The notes beneath the pieces were generated by a model. The model searched no databases, was not told where the DNA came from, and saw only the letters and a program-made list of their open reading frames with translations. Shown piece after piece: positions 42,643-52,218 of a stretch of 64,000 nt of DNA. The number at the start of each line of letters is the position of its first letter. Position 1 is the stretch's first letter. A program made the translations under genes and the position numbers. This DNA comes from Corynebacterium gottingense (lineage in GTDB: Bacteria; Actinomycetota; Actinomycetes; Mycobacteriales; Mycobacteriaceae): assembly GCF_003693265.1 (NCBI RefSeq), contig NZ_RDRE01000006.1, positions 62,001 through 126,000 on the forward strand. The letters run 5' to 3'.

Positions 42643-43977
42643 TTAAAGGTCCATCCCGCTCTCCAGCTCCCACGGGGTGACCTGGCAGGTGTAGTCGTGC
42701 CACTCGTCCCACTTGGCGCGCAGGAAGTACTCGAAGACCTGCTCGCCGAGCACTTCGGCCATGAACTCGGACTGCTCGAGGTAGCGCAGCGCCTGGTCGA
42801 GCGAGTTGGGCAGGTCGCGGTAGCCCATCGCGCGGCGCTCGCGGCGGGTGAGCGAGAAGACGTCGTCGCGGGCGGGCTCGTCCAGCTCGTAGCCCTGCTC
42901 GATCCCGCGCAGGCCGGCGGCCAGGACCGCCGCGTAGGCCAGGTAGGGGTTCGCGGCGGAGTCCAGCGAGCGGACCTCTACGCGGCGCGACTCCGCCTTG
43001 TGCAGCCGGTATGTGGGCACGCGGACCATCGCGGAGCGGTTGGACACGCCCCAGGTCGCGGCGGTGGGCGCCTCGGAGCCGAACTGGAGGCGCTTGTAGG
43101 AATTGACGTACTGGTTGGTCAGGGCGGAGATCTCGTTGGCGTGCTCGATGATGCCGGCGATGAACTGGCGGCCGGTGCGCGACAGGCTGATCTCATCGTC
43201 CGGGTCGTGGAAGGCGTTCTCGTCGCCCTCGAACAGGGAGAAGTGCGTGTGCATGGCGGAGCCGTCCATGTCCCGGAACGGCTTGGGCATAAAGGTCGCG
43301 TGCACGCCGTTGGCTTCGGCGACCGTCTTTACGATGTAGCGGAACGTCACCACGTTGTCCGCCATGGTCAGCGCGTCGGTGTGGCGCAGGTCGATCTCCT
43401 GCTGGCCGGCGCTGGCCTCGTGGTGCGAAAACTCGGTGACGATGCCCATGTACTCCAGGGCGCTGATCGCCTGCCGACGCAGCTTCGGCGCCTCGTTGCG
43501 CTTGGCCTGGTCGAAGTAGCCGCCCTTGTCGGCCGGCCGCGGAAGCTCGCCCGGTTCGAAGGGCTTGACCACGTAGAACTCGATCTCGGGGCTGGCCAGG
43601 AACTCAAAGCCCATGTCGCGGGCGTTCTGGATCTGGCGGCGCAGCACCTGCCGCGGGTCCGCGTAGAGCGGGTCGCCGTCCGGCATGGTGATGTCGCAGA
43701 ACATGCGCGCGGTTTGCAGCCCGGAGTCCTCGTCGAACGGCAGCGCCTGGTAGGTCGACGGGTCCGGCTTCAGCAGCGTGTCGGACTCGGAGATGCGGGT
43801 AAAGCCCTCGATGGAGGAGCCGTCAAACCCCGCGCCCTCATCAAACGCGGATTCCAGCTCCGCGGGAGACATCATGACCGTCTTCAGCGAGCCGAAGATG
43901 TCGGTGAACCAGAGCCGCAGAAACGCGATGTCCTGCTGCTCTACCTTGCGCAGGACCTCTTCCTGTTGAGTGTTCAT
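42643..43977 (-). CDS. glnA2: Glutamine synthetase-like protein GlnA2
   Basis: The 444-residue second GS-I-like protein starts MNTQQEEVLRKVEQQDIAFL at 43977. It keeps FDGSSIEGF, GFEFLASPEIEFYVVKP and HATFMPKPFRDMDGSAMHTH. The loop aligned with the adenylylation site reads PARDDVFSLTRRERR, with phenylalanine where GlnA1 has tyrosine, so it should escape GlnE control. GlnA2 of C. glutamicum contributes little to glutamine supply; this one may act on another amine. It is first in the glnA2-glnE operon. Confidence 0.93.
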   Translation of the reverse strand: MNTQQEEVLRKVEQQDIAFLRLWFTDIFGSLKTVMMSPAELESAFDEGAGFDGSSIEGFTRISESDTLLKPDPSTYQALPFDEDSGLQTARMFCDITMPDGDPLYADPRQVLRRQIQNARDMGFEFLASPEIEFYVVKPFEPGELPRPADKGGYFDQAKRNEAPKLRRQAISALEYMGIVTEFSHHEASAGQQEIDLRHTDALTMADNVVTFRYIVKTVAEANGVHATFMPKPFRDMDGSAMHTHFSLFEGDENAFHDPDDEISLSRTGRQFIAGIIEHANEISALTNQYVNSYKRLQFGSEAPTAATWGVSNRSAMVRVPTYRLHKAESRRVEVRSLDSAANPYLAYAAVLAAGLRGIEQGYELDEPARDDVFSLTRRERRAMGYRDLPNSLDQALRYLEQSEFMAEVLGEQVFEYFLRAKWDEWHDYTCQVTPWELESGMDL

Positions 43978-44033
43978 ACGGCCCACTGTAGCCGGGCTAG
44001 ACTCTATGCCAGCCGAAGTGAGGAGAGGAACGC

Positions 44034-45662
44034 ATGCCACAACCACAGGAATTTCTGGAACTCGAGGTCAAGCTCGCCGTCGACGCCGAGACTAAGCCAC
44101 CGAAGCTTTCGCTTATCGACGCCACACTGTCCCCCATCTCCACCACCACCCACGAACTTTCCGCCATCTACTTCGATACCGCGGACCTGCGCCTGACGCG
44201 CTCCAAAATCACCCTGCGCCGCCGCACCGGCGGCAAGGACGCCGGCTGGCACGTCAAGCTGCCCGGCGAGTCCGGCGGGCGCCGCGAGCTGCAGCACCCG
44301 CTGTCGGACGGCACCGGCACGAACAGTGACGCAGACACCGTCCCCGAGCCGCTGCTGGACGCGGTGCGCGACGTCCTCGGCCCCGTCCACCCGCCGCTGA
44401 AGCCGATCGCGCGCGTGGACAACCGACGCGTGGAAACCGTGATCGGCGTGCGCTACCCGGACCCGGCCGACTCGCTCGCGGTGGCGGAGTTCTGCGACGA
44501 CCACGTCTCCGCCGAGTCCTACCTGCCCGGCGGCACGGCCTCCGAGTGGCGCGAGTGGGAGCTTGAGCTCACCGACGCCATCGCCGGCACCCCCGCCGGC
44601 GAGCGCCTGCTCAGCCGCGCCACCGAGGCCATGCTGGCCGCGGGCGCCCGCCACTCGGACTCGCCGTCCAAGCTGGCCACGGCGCTCGGCGACAGCTTCA
44701 ACAACGCGCCCCTGCCGTCCGCGGGCACCGGCGACGCGGCCGCCGACGCGGTGTACGCCTCTTTACGCGACAAACGCGACGCCATCATGAGCTGGGAGCC
44801 GCGCGTGCGCGCCGACGAATACGACTCGGTCCACCAGATGCGCGTGGCCACCCGCGAGCTGCGCTCCCTGCTGGAGACTTTCGACGGCGTGATCACCGCC
44901 GGCGACCTCGCCCACCTCGAGGCGGAGCTCAAGCACGCCGCGGCGGTCCTCGGCATGGCCCGCGACGCCGAGGTAGTCGAGCAGCGCTTCCACGACCTGC
45001 TGGCCAGCGACCAGTCCGACAAGATCGACGTGATCACCGCCGCCCACATCAATCGCGACATGCGCGGCGTCTACGAGGAGGCCCACGCCGACATCGTCGA
45101 CATGTTCGACTCCGAGCGCTTCACCGCCCTGCTCGCCGAGGTCGACGCGCTGCTTCACGACGCCCTCACGCCCCACCTCCCCGGTGAGGTTGATGAGGAT
45201 GAGGGTGGCGTCGACAAGCATGAGCCCGAGGAGCCCGCCGACGCGGTGCTCTACGCGCACCTGCGGGCGGCGTACAAAAAGCTGAAGAAGCGCAACGCAA
45301 AGGTGGAAAAATACTACGGCGACACCTCCCTGCCGCTGCTGCAGCGTGAGTCGTACGTACACGACGTGCGCAAGACGGCGAAGAAGCTGCGCTACGCCGC
45401 GGTGGCCGCCAAGGACGCGGGCCTGAAGACGGGGCCGCTGGCCAAGGCGTGCAAGCGGCTGCAGACCATCCTCGGCGATTTCCAGGACGCGGTGACCGCG
45501 CGCGAGCACATCGAGCGCCTCGCCCGGGCGGCGCGCGACCGCGGCGAGGATACCTTCGCGTACGGCATCCTCTACCAGCGAGAACTGGAGATCGGGCGCG
45601 CAGCGCTCGAGGACTACCCGAAGGCGATCAAGGACATCAAGAAGGCATTCAAGCAGGTGTAG
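44034..45662 (+). CDS. CYTH and CHAD domain protein
   Basis: The 542-residue protein starts with a CYTH triphosphate-tunnel domain (LELEVKLAVDAE at residues 6-17, the ExExK motif, and IYFDTADLRLTRSKITLRRR). A CHAD domain follows (VHQMRVATRELRSLLETF near 258 and VRKTAKKLRYAAVAA near 445). CYTH domains bind triphosphates and CHAD domains bind polyphosphate, so a role in polyphosphate metabolism is likely. The linker GEVDEDEGGVDKHEPEEPAD contains a copy of the dispersed motif (45207), and KLSLIDATL near residue 24 contains another (44111). Confidence 0.9.
   Translation: MPQPQEFLELEVKLAVDAETKPPKLSLIDATLSPISTTTHELSAIYFDTADLRLTRSKITLRRRTGGKDAGWHVKLPGESGGRRELQHPLSDGTGTNSDADTVPEPLLDAVRDVLGPVHPPLKPIARVDNRRVETVIGVRYPDPADSLAVAEFCDDHVSAESYLPGGTASEWREWELELTDAIAGTPAGERLLSRATEAMLAAGARHSDSPSKLATALGDSFNNAPLPSAGTGDAAADAVYASLRDKRDAIMSWEPRVRADEYDSVHQMRVATRELRSLLETFDGVITAGDLAHLEAELKHAAAVLGMARDAEVVEQRFHDLLASDQSDKIDVITAAHINRDMRGVYEEAHADIVDMFDSERFTALLAEVDALLHDALTPHLPGEVDEDEGGVDKHEPEEPADAVLYAHLRAAYKKLKKRNAKVEKYYGDTSLPLLQRESYVHDVRKTAKKLRYAAVAAKDAGLKTGPLAKACKRLQTILGDFQDAVTAREHIERLARAARDRGEDTFAYGILYQRELEIGRAALEDYPKAIKDIKKAFKQV
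44111..44123 (-). repeat. Dispersed motif, exact, in CYTH-CHAD gene
   Basis: GCTTTC plus GCTTATCGACGCC, read as KLSLIDATL. Confidence 0.85.
45207..45219 (+). repeat. Dispersed motif, C variant, in CHAD linker
   Basis: GGCGTCGACAAGC, read as GGVDKHE in an acidic linker. Confidence 0.8.
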
Positions 45663-45684
45663 AGCCGGGGGCGGGGCTCGCGTC

Positions 45685-45864
45685 CTAGTCCTCCCAGGCC
45701 TCGTCCTGGTCGTCTGCGACCTGGTTGCGCTGCGCCGCGGTCTCCAGCGCGCGCTCCGCCTCCTCGCGGGTGTCGTACGGGCCCATGCGGTTGTCCCAGG
45801 ACGCAACCTTGCCCTGGGTGACCTCGCCGGTGGACGGGTTGAAGTAGAACTTTTCGTCTGCCAT
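45685..45864 (-). CDS. Small conserved actinobacterial protein (59 residues)
   Basis: MADEKFYFNPSTGEVTQGKV is followed by GPYDTREEAERAL and an acidic tail. The same FN-TGEV-GP-DTREEA pattern occurs widely in actinobacteria, by memory, and looks like a mini SPOR-type fold. AAGGAG precedes the ATG at 45864. Function unknown. It is convergent with the CYTH-CHAD gene and divergent from the kinase-like gene. Confidence 0.78.
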   Translation of the reverse strand: MADEKFYFNPSTGEVTQGKVASWDNRMGPYDTREEAERALETAAQRNQVADDQDEAWED

Positions 45865-46005
45865 GGTCGGCTCCTTCGTGTATTCCGGGGGTTCGCGGTG
45901 GGCCGCGAACGGTGGACATTTTGGCCCACCATACCCGCCGACGGCGGTTGGTAGTCTGGAGTTTCCTCGTACCAATCCCCCTTTGCGCAGAGTGGAGAAC
46001 GCTTT

Positions 46006-47220
46006 ATGTCTTTGTGGCCTGCCCCCGACGCCCAACCATCCGGCCTGGTGGAACGCGCTCGCAAGGAGCACGAACGGCGCGTGGGCGCGCAGCCGGCACA
46101 CGTCGCGTCCGCCCCGGCGACGTGGATCCTCGCCGGGGAAAACGTGGACCACTTCGGCGGCGCCACGCTCATCGGGCTCGGCGGGCTGCGCGCCGCGGTG
46201 GCGGTGAGCCCGCGCGACGACCATAAGCTCCGCTTCGCGGCGTCCGCGCCGGGCTCGGCGCCGGTCCTGGCCATCGCCCCGCTCGGCGACCCCGACGGCG
46301 CCGACCACCCCCTGGGCAAGCGGTGGGCCGGCCTGGTCCACCAGCTGATCCAGCGGCAGGTGCTCTCGCGCGACACGGCGGGCCTGGACGTGACGATTGT
46401 CTCAGACATCCCACTCGGCGCCGGGCTCGGGGCGCTGTGGGCCGCGGACTCGGCCATGTGCCTCGCCCTCGCCGCCGGGCACGGCGACATCAACGACGCG
46501 CCCTTCCGCGCCCGCCTCGCCGACATCGCCGCCCACGCGGTGGAGACGTACTCGTCGCTCAACGGCCTGCGCTCCCGCCACACCGCGGCCCTGCGCGCCA
46601 CCGGCAACGGCATCGCCGTGATCGATTACGCGGACGGCTCGCTCACCGAGGCGCCGCACCCAACCCGCGAGGGCGTGCGCATCTTCTCCGTCGCGGAGAC
46701 GTTCGGTGAGGCGGACGCGGGCCAGGTGGAGGGCATCGCCACGCACCGCGCGTTCATCAGCGCGGCGTGCGCCAACTTCGGCGTCCACTCGCTGCGCAAG
46801 CTGCCCGACGCCATCGAGCGCGTCGTCGAGTGGGTCCAGGCGCGCCACACCGTCGGCGACGCAACCGCGCCGGCGCCGGAGACGGCACGGGCGTGGGTCC
46901 ACTTCTGCGAGGCGGAGACGCTGCGCAGCATGGCCGTAGCCAGGGCGCTGCGCTCTCGCCACACCAACGACCTGTTCGCGCTGGTGAACTCGCCGACCGA
47001 GCTGCGCGGGCTCAATGTCCCCGCCGAGCTCGTGGCCCTGTGCCGCGAGCGGGGCGCGCTCGCGGCACGGCCCGCGGCCACCGGCACCTCCAGGGCGGTG
47101 CTCGCGCTCGTGCCACGCCGGGACGCGGACGAGTTCGCCCGCCGCATGGCCGAGCAGTTCGACGTCGTCGAGATCACGCCGGGCACCACCGCGCGCCTCG
47201 AGGACGCCCCTGCGTCCTAG
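46006..47220 (+). CDS. Degenerate galactokinase-like GHMP protein
   Basis: The 404-residue protein has the galactokinase outline: ILAGENVDHFGGATLIGLGG in place of the usual GEHTDYNGG sugar-binding motif, and IPLGAGLGALWAADSAM where P-G-GLSSSAA should bind ATP phosphates. At the expected catalytic position the DQ of GIMDQF is replaced by NGLRSRHTAAL. GalK's catalytic Asp and the phosphate-loop serines are thus not seen. No galE or galT is nearby. It may be a pseudo-kinase or use a different substrate; databases often call such genes galK. I leave the symbol empty. Confidence 0.75.
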   Translation: MSLWPAPDAQPSGLVERARKEHERRVGAQPAHVASAPATWILAGENVDHFGGATLIGLGGLRAAVAVSPRDDHKLRFAASAPGSAPVLAIAPLGDPDGADHPLGKRWAGLVHQLIQRQVLSRDTAGLDVTIVSDIPLGAGLGALWAADSAMCLALAAGHGDINDAPFRARLADIAAHAVETYSSLNGLRSRHTAALRATGNGIAVIDYADGSLTEAPHPTREGVRIFSVAETFGEADAGQVEGIATHRAFISAACANFGVHSLRKLPDAIERVVEWVQARHTVGDATAPAPETARAWVHFCEAETLRSMAVARALRSRHTNDLFALVNSPTELRGLNVPAELVALCRERGALAARPAATGTSRAVLALVPRRDADEFARRMAEQFDVVEITPGTTARLEDAPAS

Positions 47221-47242
47221 CCGGCAAACCTATTCAGCAGAC

Positions 47243-48640
47243 CTAGTCGGCGGGCCAGGCGAAGGAGACTTCGCGCTGGGTGGCGTCGGCAAGCACGAGC
47301 GAAAACTTCGTCTCCGTGCCCTCCCCCGGCGCGCCGACGGACGGGGCGAGCACCGGCGGGTCCGCGATGAAGATGCGGGCGCGGTCCTCCTCGTTGACCG
47401 TGAGCGTCACGCCCTCGAAGTTGTGGCCGACCCACGGCTCGAGCACGGTCGCCTCGGTCAGGTTCAAGCACGCCTTGTCCACGGTGTTGGCCAGCTGGGA
47501 CGTCCGCCCCATCGTCTTCATCACCCTTGGTGCGTCCTCGCGCACCCACTCCGGCACCTCCGTGCCCGCGCAGATAGCCAGGCAGACTTCGGTGGCGTAG
47601 CGGTCGACCAGTCGGCGCAGCGGCGCGGTGACGTGACTGTAGTAGCCGCCGATGCCCGCGTGTACCTCCGGCTCCTTCTCCGACAGGTCCACGTAGCCCG
47701 CGCCGCGCAGCAGCTTCTGTGCCTCGCGCATCATGGCCATCCCGCGCGGGGTGTCCGCGTCGATCCCGGCGAGGAACTCGCCGATGTTGCCGCCGACCTC
47801 GTAGCCCAGGTTCGACGCCTCGCGCCGGAACTCGGCCTCCGCCTCACCGGTCGCGGGCCCGAGCGTGCGCAGGAACCCGACGCCAGCCTCCACCATCATG
47901 TTGCCCGCCACCATGCCGGTGAGCAGGGAGATCTCCGAGTTGTAGTCCATGACGGGGTGGCGCGGCTCGATGACCAGCTCGAAGGTCCCGCCCTCGCCGA
48001 CCACGCGCACGCTGGGCAGCCGTAGGTTGATCGCCTCGCGCCGCAGCGAGCTGCGCTGCCGCAGCTGGCCGACCTCGGGGAGCAAGCGTATCGACGCGTG
48101 CGGCTCCCCCCGCACGAAGTCCTCGTGCACCCCGTCGTAGTCCAGCCGGGCCACCGAGCGCACCAGAGCGCGCTCGACGTGAGCGCTGTCCACCTCGCCG
48201 TCCTGGTCCAGCTCGAACGTCCACAACACCGCCGGCCGGTCCACGTCCGGCAGCAGCGAGGCGGAACCCTCGCTCAGGCTCGGCGGGTGCAGGCGGGCCG
48301 GCTCGTCGGGAAGGTAGATGGTCTGGCCGCGCTGCAGCGACTCGTCCTTCACCGCCCCGCCCGGCTCCACAAAGGCGGCGACGTCCGCGATCGCGTACGT
48401 GACGGTGTAGCCGCCGCCTCCTCCCTCGCCGCGCTCGGCGATGTGCACCGCCTGGTCCAGGTCGCGGGAGCCGACTGGGTCGATGGTGACGAGGGGGATC
48501 GAGCGGGCGTCGATACGCTGCCCGGCGAACCGATCGGTGAGCTGCGTCGCTTCCTCGAGCACCTGCGGCGGGAAGTCGGTGGGGACGGAGAATTCGCTCG
48601 CGATAGCGCGAAAGTTCAGCGGCGCGGCATACAGTTTCAT
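47243..48640 (-). CDS. RNB-domain ribonuclease
   Basis: The 465-residue protein from the ATG at 48640 contains the RNB exonuclease domain: TIDPVGSRDLDQAVHIAERG near residue 49, with Asp residues that bind Mg2+; HPVMDYNSEISLLTGMVAGN near 238; and SHVTAPLRRLVDRYATEVC near 326. It lacks the cold-shock and S1 RNA-binding domains of RNase II/R, as in other actinobacterial members. The fourth Asp of the E. coli site is Gln here, common in this subgroup as far as I recall. It degrades RNA 3' to 5'. Confidence 0.88.
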   Translation of the reverse strand: MKLYAAPLNFRAIASEFSVPTDFPPQVLEEATQLTDRFAGQRIDARSIPLVTIDPVGSRDLDQAVHIAERGEGGGGGYTVTYAIADVAAFVEPGGAVKDESLQRGQTIYLPDEPARLHPPSLSEGSASLLPDVDRPAVLWTFELDQDGEVDSAHVERALVRSVARLDYDGVHEDFVRGEPHASIRLLPEVGQLRQRSSLRREAINLRLPSVRVVGEGGTFELVIEPRHPVMDYNSEISLLTGMVAGNMMVEAGVGFLRTLGPATGEAEAEFRREASNLGYEVGGNIGEFLAGIDADTPRGMAMMREAQKLLRGAGYVDLSEKEPEVHAGIGGYYSHVTAPLRRLVDRYATEVCLAICAGTEVPEWVREDAPRVMKTMGRTSQLANTVDKACLNLTEATVLEPWVGHNFEGVTLTVNEEDRARIFIADPPVLAPSVGAPGEGTETKFSLVLADATQREVSFAWPAD

Positions 48641-48678
48641 ACCCCGCCATCGTGCCAGAGTCTGCGGGAGCGCGCAGT

Positions 48679-49092
<414 letters not shown>

Positions 49093-49095
49093 GTC

Positions 49096-49101
49096 ATTGT
49101 A
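49096..49101 (-). promoter_or_regulatory. Putative -10 of rnpB
   Basis: TACAAT on the minus strand ends about 4-6 bp before the RNA's likely 5' end and lies only a few bases after the stop of the upstream RNase H gene, so rnpB seems to have its own promoter inside that gene's end. Confidence 0.6.
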
Positions 49102-49103
49102 CC

Positions 49104-50291
49104 TTACCTGTGGTGCGCGACATCGTTGACGCAGCGTACGACGCCAAAATCGTCGTAGAAATCCACCACGGACACGCTGGCCAGGTCCAGGTAGGTGTGC
49201 TTGAACACCTCCGCCCCGGCGCCGAGCCCCTGCCGGATCACGCTCTTGATCGGCATCATGTGGCTGACCACCAGGATGGTCTGCCCGGCGCGCTCCTCCT
49301 GTAGCTTCAGCCGCGCGCGGGTCACCCGTCGGTGCAGCGCGGCGAGCGATTCGCCCCGTGGCGGGGCCTTGCTTACCGACGCCTCCCATTCCCCAAACTC
49401 ATGCGGAAACTTCCCCCGGGCCTCGTCCCTCGTCAGCCCCTCGAAGTCGCCGAAGTTGATCTCCCGGAATCCGTCGTTGGTTGCAAACGCGTCGAACCCG
49501 AGCGCGTCGGCCGCGGCGCGCGCGGTCTGCTGGGCGCGCGCCTGCGGCGAGGCGACGATCGCGTCGATGGGCCCAAACTGCGACTCCTGCGCCAGCGCGG
49601 TGAGCGCCCCGGCGGCGCGGCGCGCCTGCGCGCGGCCCAGCTCGGTCAGCTCCGGGTTGGAGGTGCCGGAGAGGCGGTGTTCCGCGGAGTGCGCGGTCTG
49701 CCCGTGGCGCAGCAGGATGAAGCGGGTGCGGGTTGCGCCGCTGTTGCCGTAGACCAGCGCGCCGGGGTGGGCGGCGGCCGCGGTGGCGGAAGCGGCGCGG
49801 GTTTTCGGCGCCTTGGGGGGGGCGGTGGCGCGGGCGGGCGGCCCGCTGTGCAGGCTTGCTTCCTCCACGATGCGGGGCGTGCCGTCCTTCGTGGCGGCGT
49901 CCATCGCCTTGTTGGACAGCTCGTCGGCCTTCTTGTTCTTCGCGCGCGGCACCCAGGTGTAGGTGACGCGGTCGAAGCCGCCGGCGAGCTTGCGGGCCTT
50001 GACGGCGAGCTTCTGCATGTCAGGGTGCTTGATCTTCCAGCGGCCGTTCATCTGCTCGACAACCAGCTTGGAGTCCATGGACACCGCCACCTCGGTGGCT
50101 CCCAGCTCGGCGGCGGCCTCGAGGCCGCGCAGCAGGCCGTGGTACTCGGCGACGTTGTTGGAGGACTTGGAGCCCACCACGTAGACGATCTCGGCGAGGG
50201 TCTCCCCGCCCTCGCCGTAGACAACTGCGCCGGAGCCGGCCACGCCGGGATTGCCGCGCGAGCCGCCGTCAGTAAAGACGCTGACCTTCAT
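49104..50291 (-). CDS. Bifunctional RNase HI / histidine phosphatase
   Basis: The 395-residue fusion is like Rv2228c of M. tuberculosis. Residues 1-135 form RNase HI with D in SVFTDGGSRGNPG, E in NNVAEYHGLL, D in VSMDSKLVVE and a further D in KKADELSNKAM, a full active site for RNA:DNA hybrid cleavage. An Ala-Pro-rich linker (about 150-185) leads to a histidine phosphatase with ILLRHGQTAHS near 193 and SHMMPIKSVI near 343. In mycobacteria the second half has acid phosphatase (CobC-like, alpha-ribazole phosphatase) activity. The start is ATG 50291. A motif variant at about 49370 encodes EASVSKAPP. Confidence 0.92.
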   Translation of the reverse strand: MKVSVFTDGGSRGNPGVAGSGAVVYGEGGETLAEIVYVVGSKSSNNVAEYHGLLRGLEAAAELGATEVAVSMDSKLVVEQMNGRWKIKHPDMQKLAVKARKLAGGFDRVTYTWVPRAKNKKADELSNKAMDAATKDGTPRIVEEASLHSGPPARATAPPKAPKTRAASATAAAAHPGALVYGNSGATRTRFILLRHGQTAHSAEHRLSGTSNPELTELGRAQARRAAGALTALAQESQFGPIDAIVASPQARAQQTARAAADALGFDAFATNDGFREINFGDFEGLTRDEARGKFPHEFGEWEASVSKAPPRGESLAALHRRVTRARLKLQEERAGQTILVVSHMMPIKSVIRQGLGAGAEVFKHTYLDLASVSVVDFYDDFGVVRCVNDVAHHR

Positions 50292-50299
50292 CGGCTCCC

Positions 50300-51022
50300 C
50301 TACTCCTCGATGGTCAGTCCGGTGCGGGCCGCAGCCTCGTCCGGGGTGAGGCGCACGCGCACGAGCAGGGCACCGCAATTCGGGCAGGCGGGGACCTCGT
50401 CGGCGGGCGTGCCCATCACTGCGGCGCGCTCGGAGGCGGGCAGCTGGATGAAGCAGGCGTTGCAGGTGCGGCCGTTGAACGCGGCGGCGCCCATTTCGTC
50501 GTAGACCTCGAGGACGTCGTCGGGGAGCTTGTGGCGCAGCGCGGCGGTGTCCACCTGCTCGCGGTCCGGCAGCGCCTCAACGGCACGGCGGGCGGCCTCC
50601 ACCTTGCGGTCCGCCTCGTCCAGGCGCGCGCCGTGGTTGTCGCGGTTGTTGCGCAGCGCGGCGATCTCGTTGTGCGCCTCCTTGAGCTCGGAGAGCAGGT
50701 CCGCGATGCGCGACTTCGCCGCGTAGCGGTCGTGCTCCAGGTCCTTGCGGCGCTCCGGGTTGGTCTCGGCGCCGAGCTGGCGCTTGTCATCAATCTCGCG
50801 CTTCTTCAGCTTGCGCTCGTCCTCCTGGATGCGCAGGATCTCCAGCTCCATGTCGTCCACGGCCATCTGCGCGGCGGCGGACGCCGCCTGTAGGTCCTTG
50901 CGCTCCTTGAGCAGCCTCTCCAGCTCCTGCTCCTCCGGACGCGCCGAATCCGGGTGCGCGGCCACGCGGTCCGCCTTGGCCAGCTCCAGCAGGATCGGCT
51001 GCTCCTCTGCGGAAAGCTTCAC
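50300..51022 (-). CDS. Coiled-coil protein with C4 zinc ribbon
   Basis: The 240-residue protein is a long coiled coil rich in E, K, R and L (about 25-165) and ends in a C4 zinc ribbon: CNACFIQLP near 187 and CPNCGALLVRV near 214. This is the DUF164/CdsZ-like family, with a helical hairpin and a Zn end. Proposed roles involve translation or secretion; none is certain for this member. AAAGGAGGAG precedes the ATG. It lies between the Nif3-like gene and the RNase H fusion, all on the minus strand, likely one operon. Confidence 0.88.
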   Translation of the reverse strand: MKLSAEEQPILLELAKADRVAAHPDSARPEEQELERLLKERKDLQAASAAAQMAVDDMELEILRIQEDERKLKKREIDDKRQLGAETNPERRKDLEHDRYAAKSRIADLLSELKEAHNEIAALRNNRDNHGARLDEADRKVEAARRAVEALPDREQVDTAALRHKLPDDVLEVYDEMGAAAFNGRTCNACFIQLPASERAAVMGTPADEVPACPNCGALLVRVRLTPDEAAARTGLTIEE

Positions 51023-51040
51023 GGGGTACTCCTCCTTTTG

Positions 51041-52195
51041 CTACTTCGTTGTCTCTGGGTGCCCGGGGTGCGCAGACACCGTCCACGGATCGGTGCGGAT
51101 GTCCAGCACCTGCGTCTGCACGCCTAGCGGCTCAACGATACTCGCCGCCTGCTCCGTCCACGGAAACTCGCTCGCCCAGTGCGCCGTATCAATCACGGCG
51201 GGCCCGCCCGCGCGCAGGTGTTCGTCCACCGGGTGGTGCCGCAGGTCCGAGGTCACGTATACGTCAACGCCAAGCTTTGCGACGTCACCGAGGAACCCAT
51301 CCCCCGCCCCCGAGGACACCGCGACGCGCCGCACCAGCAGGTCCGGGTCCCCCGCGGCGCGCACGCCCCACACCGTTTCCGGCAGCGCGTCGGCCACCTG
51401 CTGCGTGAACTCGCGCAGCGTCATCGGCTCGGGCAGCTCGCCCACGCGGCCGAGCCCGTAGGCGTGCTCCAGCTCGCGCGTGCCTGCGGGCTGTGCCATC
51501 TGGACGACGTCGAAGGCGGGTTCCTCGTAGGGGTGGGAGGCGCGGAGGGCGTCGATAAGCGAGGCGCGCAAGCGCGTGGGGGCGACGAACTCGACGCGGA
51601 CCTCGGGCGCGGTGAAGTGCGCGCCCACCTCGCCGTCGGTGGGGTCGGCGCCCTCGACGGGGGTGAACTCGCCGGTGCCGTCGTGGCTGAACGCGCACTC
51701 GCGGTAGTTGCCAATCGCGCCGGCGCCGGCGCCGAACAGTGCGCGCTTGACATCGTCGGCATCCGCGGGCGGCACGTGGACGCCCCAGCGGTCGGTGCCA
51801 TCGAGGAAGATGGGCTTAATCGGGCGGCCTGGGGTGATGCCCACCAGCTCGGCGAGCTTGTCGGACACGCCAGGCCGCGCGGAATCCGCATTCGTGTGCG
51901 CGGCGAACAGGGCGCACCCGCCCGCGATGAGGGTGTGGACCACCTTGCCCTTCGGGGTATTCGCCGCTACCGAGCTCACCCCGCGCAGCAGCAGCGGGTG
52001 GTGCACCACAAGCATCTGCGCGCCCGCGTCCACCGCGGCCTGCGCCACCTCCAGCGTGCAGTCGAGGGCGAAGGCCACCTTGGACACCTCCGCGTCCGGG
52101 TCCCCGCAGACCAGGCCCACCTTGTCCCAGCTCTCGGCCAGCTGCGGCGGGTAGGCGGTCTCCAGGGCGCGGACAACATCAGCTACAACAGTCAT
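51041..52195 (-). CDS. Nif3-like dinuclear metal centre protein (YbgI/NIF3)
   Basis: The 384-residue protein starts at the ATG at 52195. The NIF3 halves are visible: AESWDKVGLVCGD near residue 19, MLVVHHPLLLRG near 62 with the metal-binding histidines, AAHTNADSARPGV near 99, and SDLRHHPVDEH near 329. A middle insertion (about 120-260, HPYEEPAFDVVQ near 229) is the PII/CutA-like domain of long NIF3 proteins. The family binds two metals; the reaction is not settled. An exact dispersed motif at 51548 encodes ASLIDALRAS. Confidence 0.9.
   Translation of the reverse strand: MTVVADVVRALETAYPPQLAESWDKVGLVCGDPDAEVSKVAFALDCTLEVAQAAVDAGAQMLVVHHPLLLRGVSSVAANTPKGKVVHTLIAGGCALFAAHTNADSARPGVSDKLAELVGITPGRPIKPIFLDGTDRWGVHVPPADADDVKRALFGAGAGAIGNYRECAFSHDGTGEFTPVEGADPTDGEVGAHFTAPEVRVEFVAPTRLRASLIDALRASHPYEEPAFDVVQMAQPAGTRELEHAYGLGRVGELPEPMTLREFTQQVADALPETVWGVRAAGDPDLLVRRVAVSSGAGDGFLGDVAKLGVDVYVTSDLRHHPVDEHLRAGGPAVIDTAHWASEFPWTEQAASIVEPLGVQTQVLDIRTDPWTVSAHPGHPETTK
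51548..51560 (+). repeat. Dispersed motif, exact, in Nif3-like gene
   Basis: Exact 13-mer; read on the gene strand as SLIDALR. Confidence 0.85.
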
Positions 52196-52218
52196 GGCAC
52201 CCAGCCTACAAATTTGCC

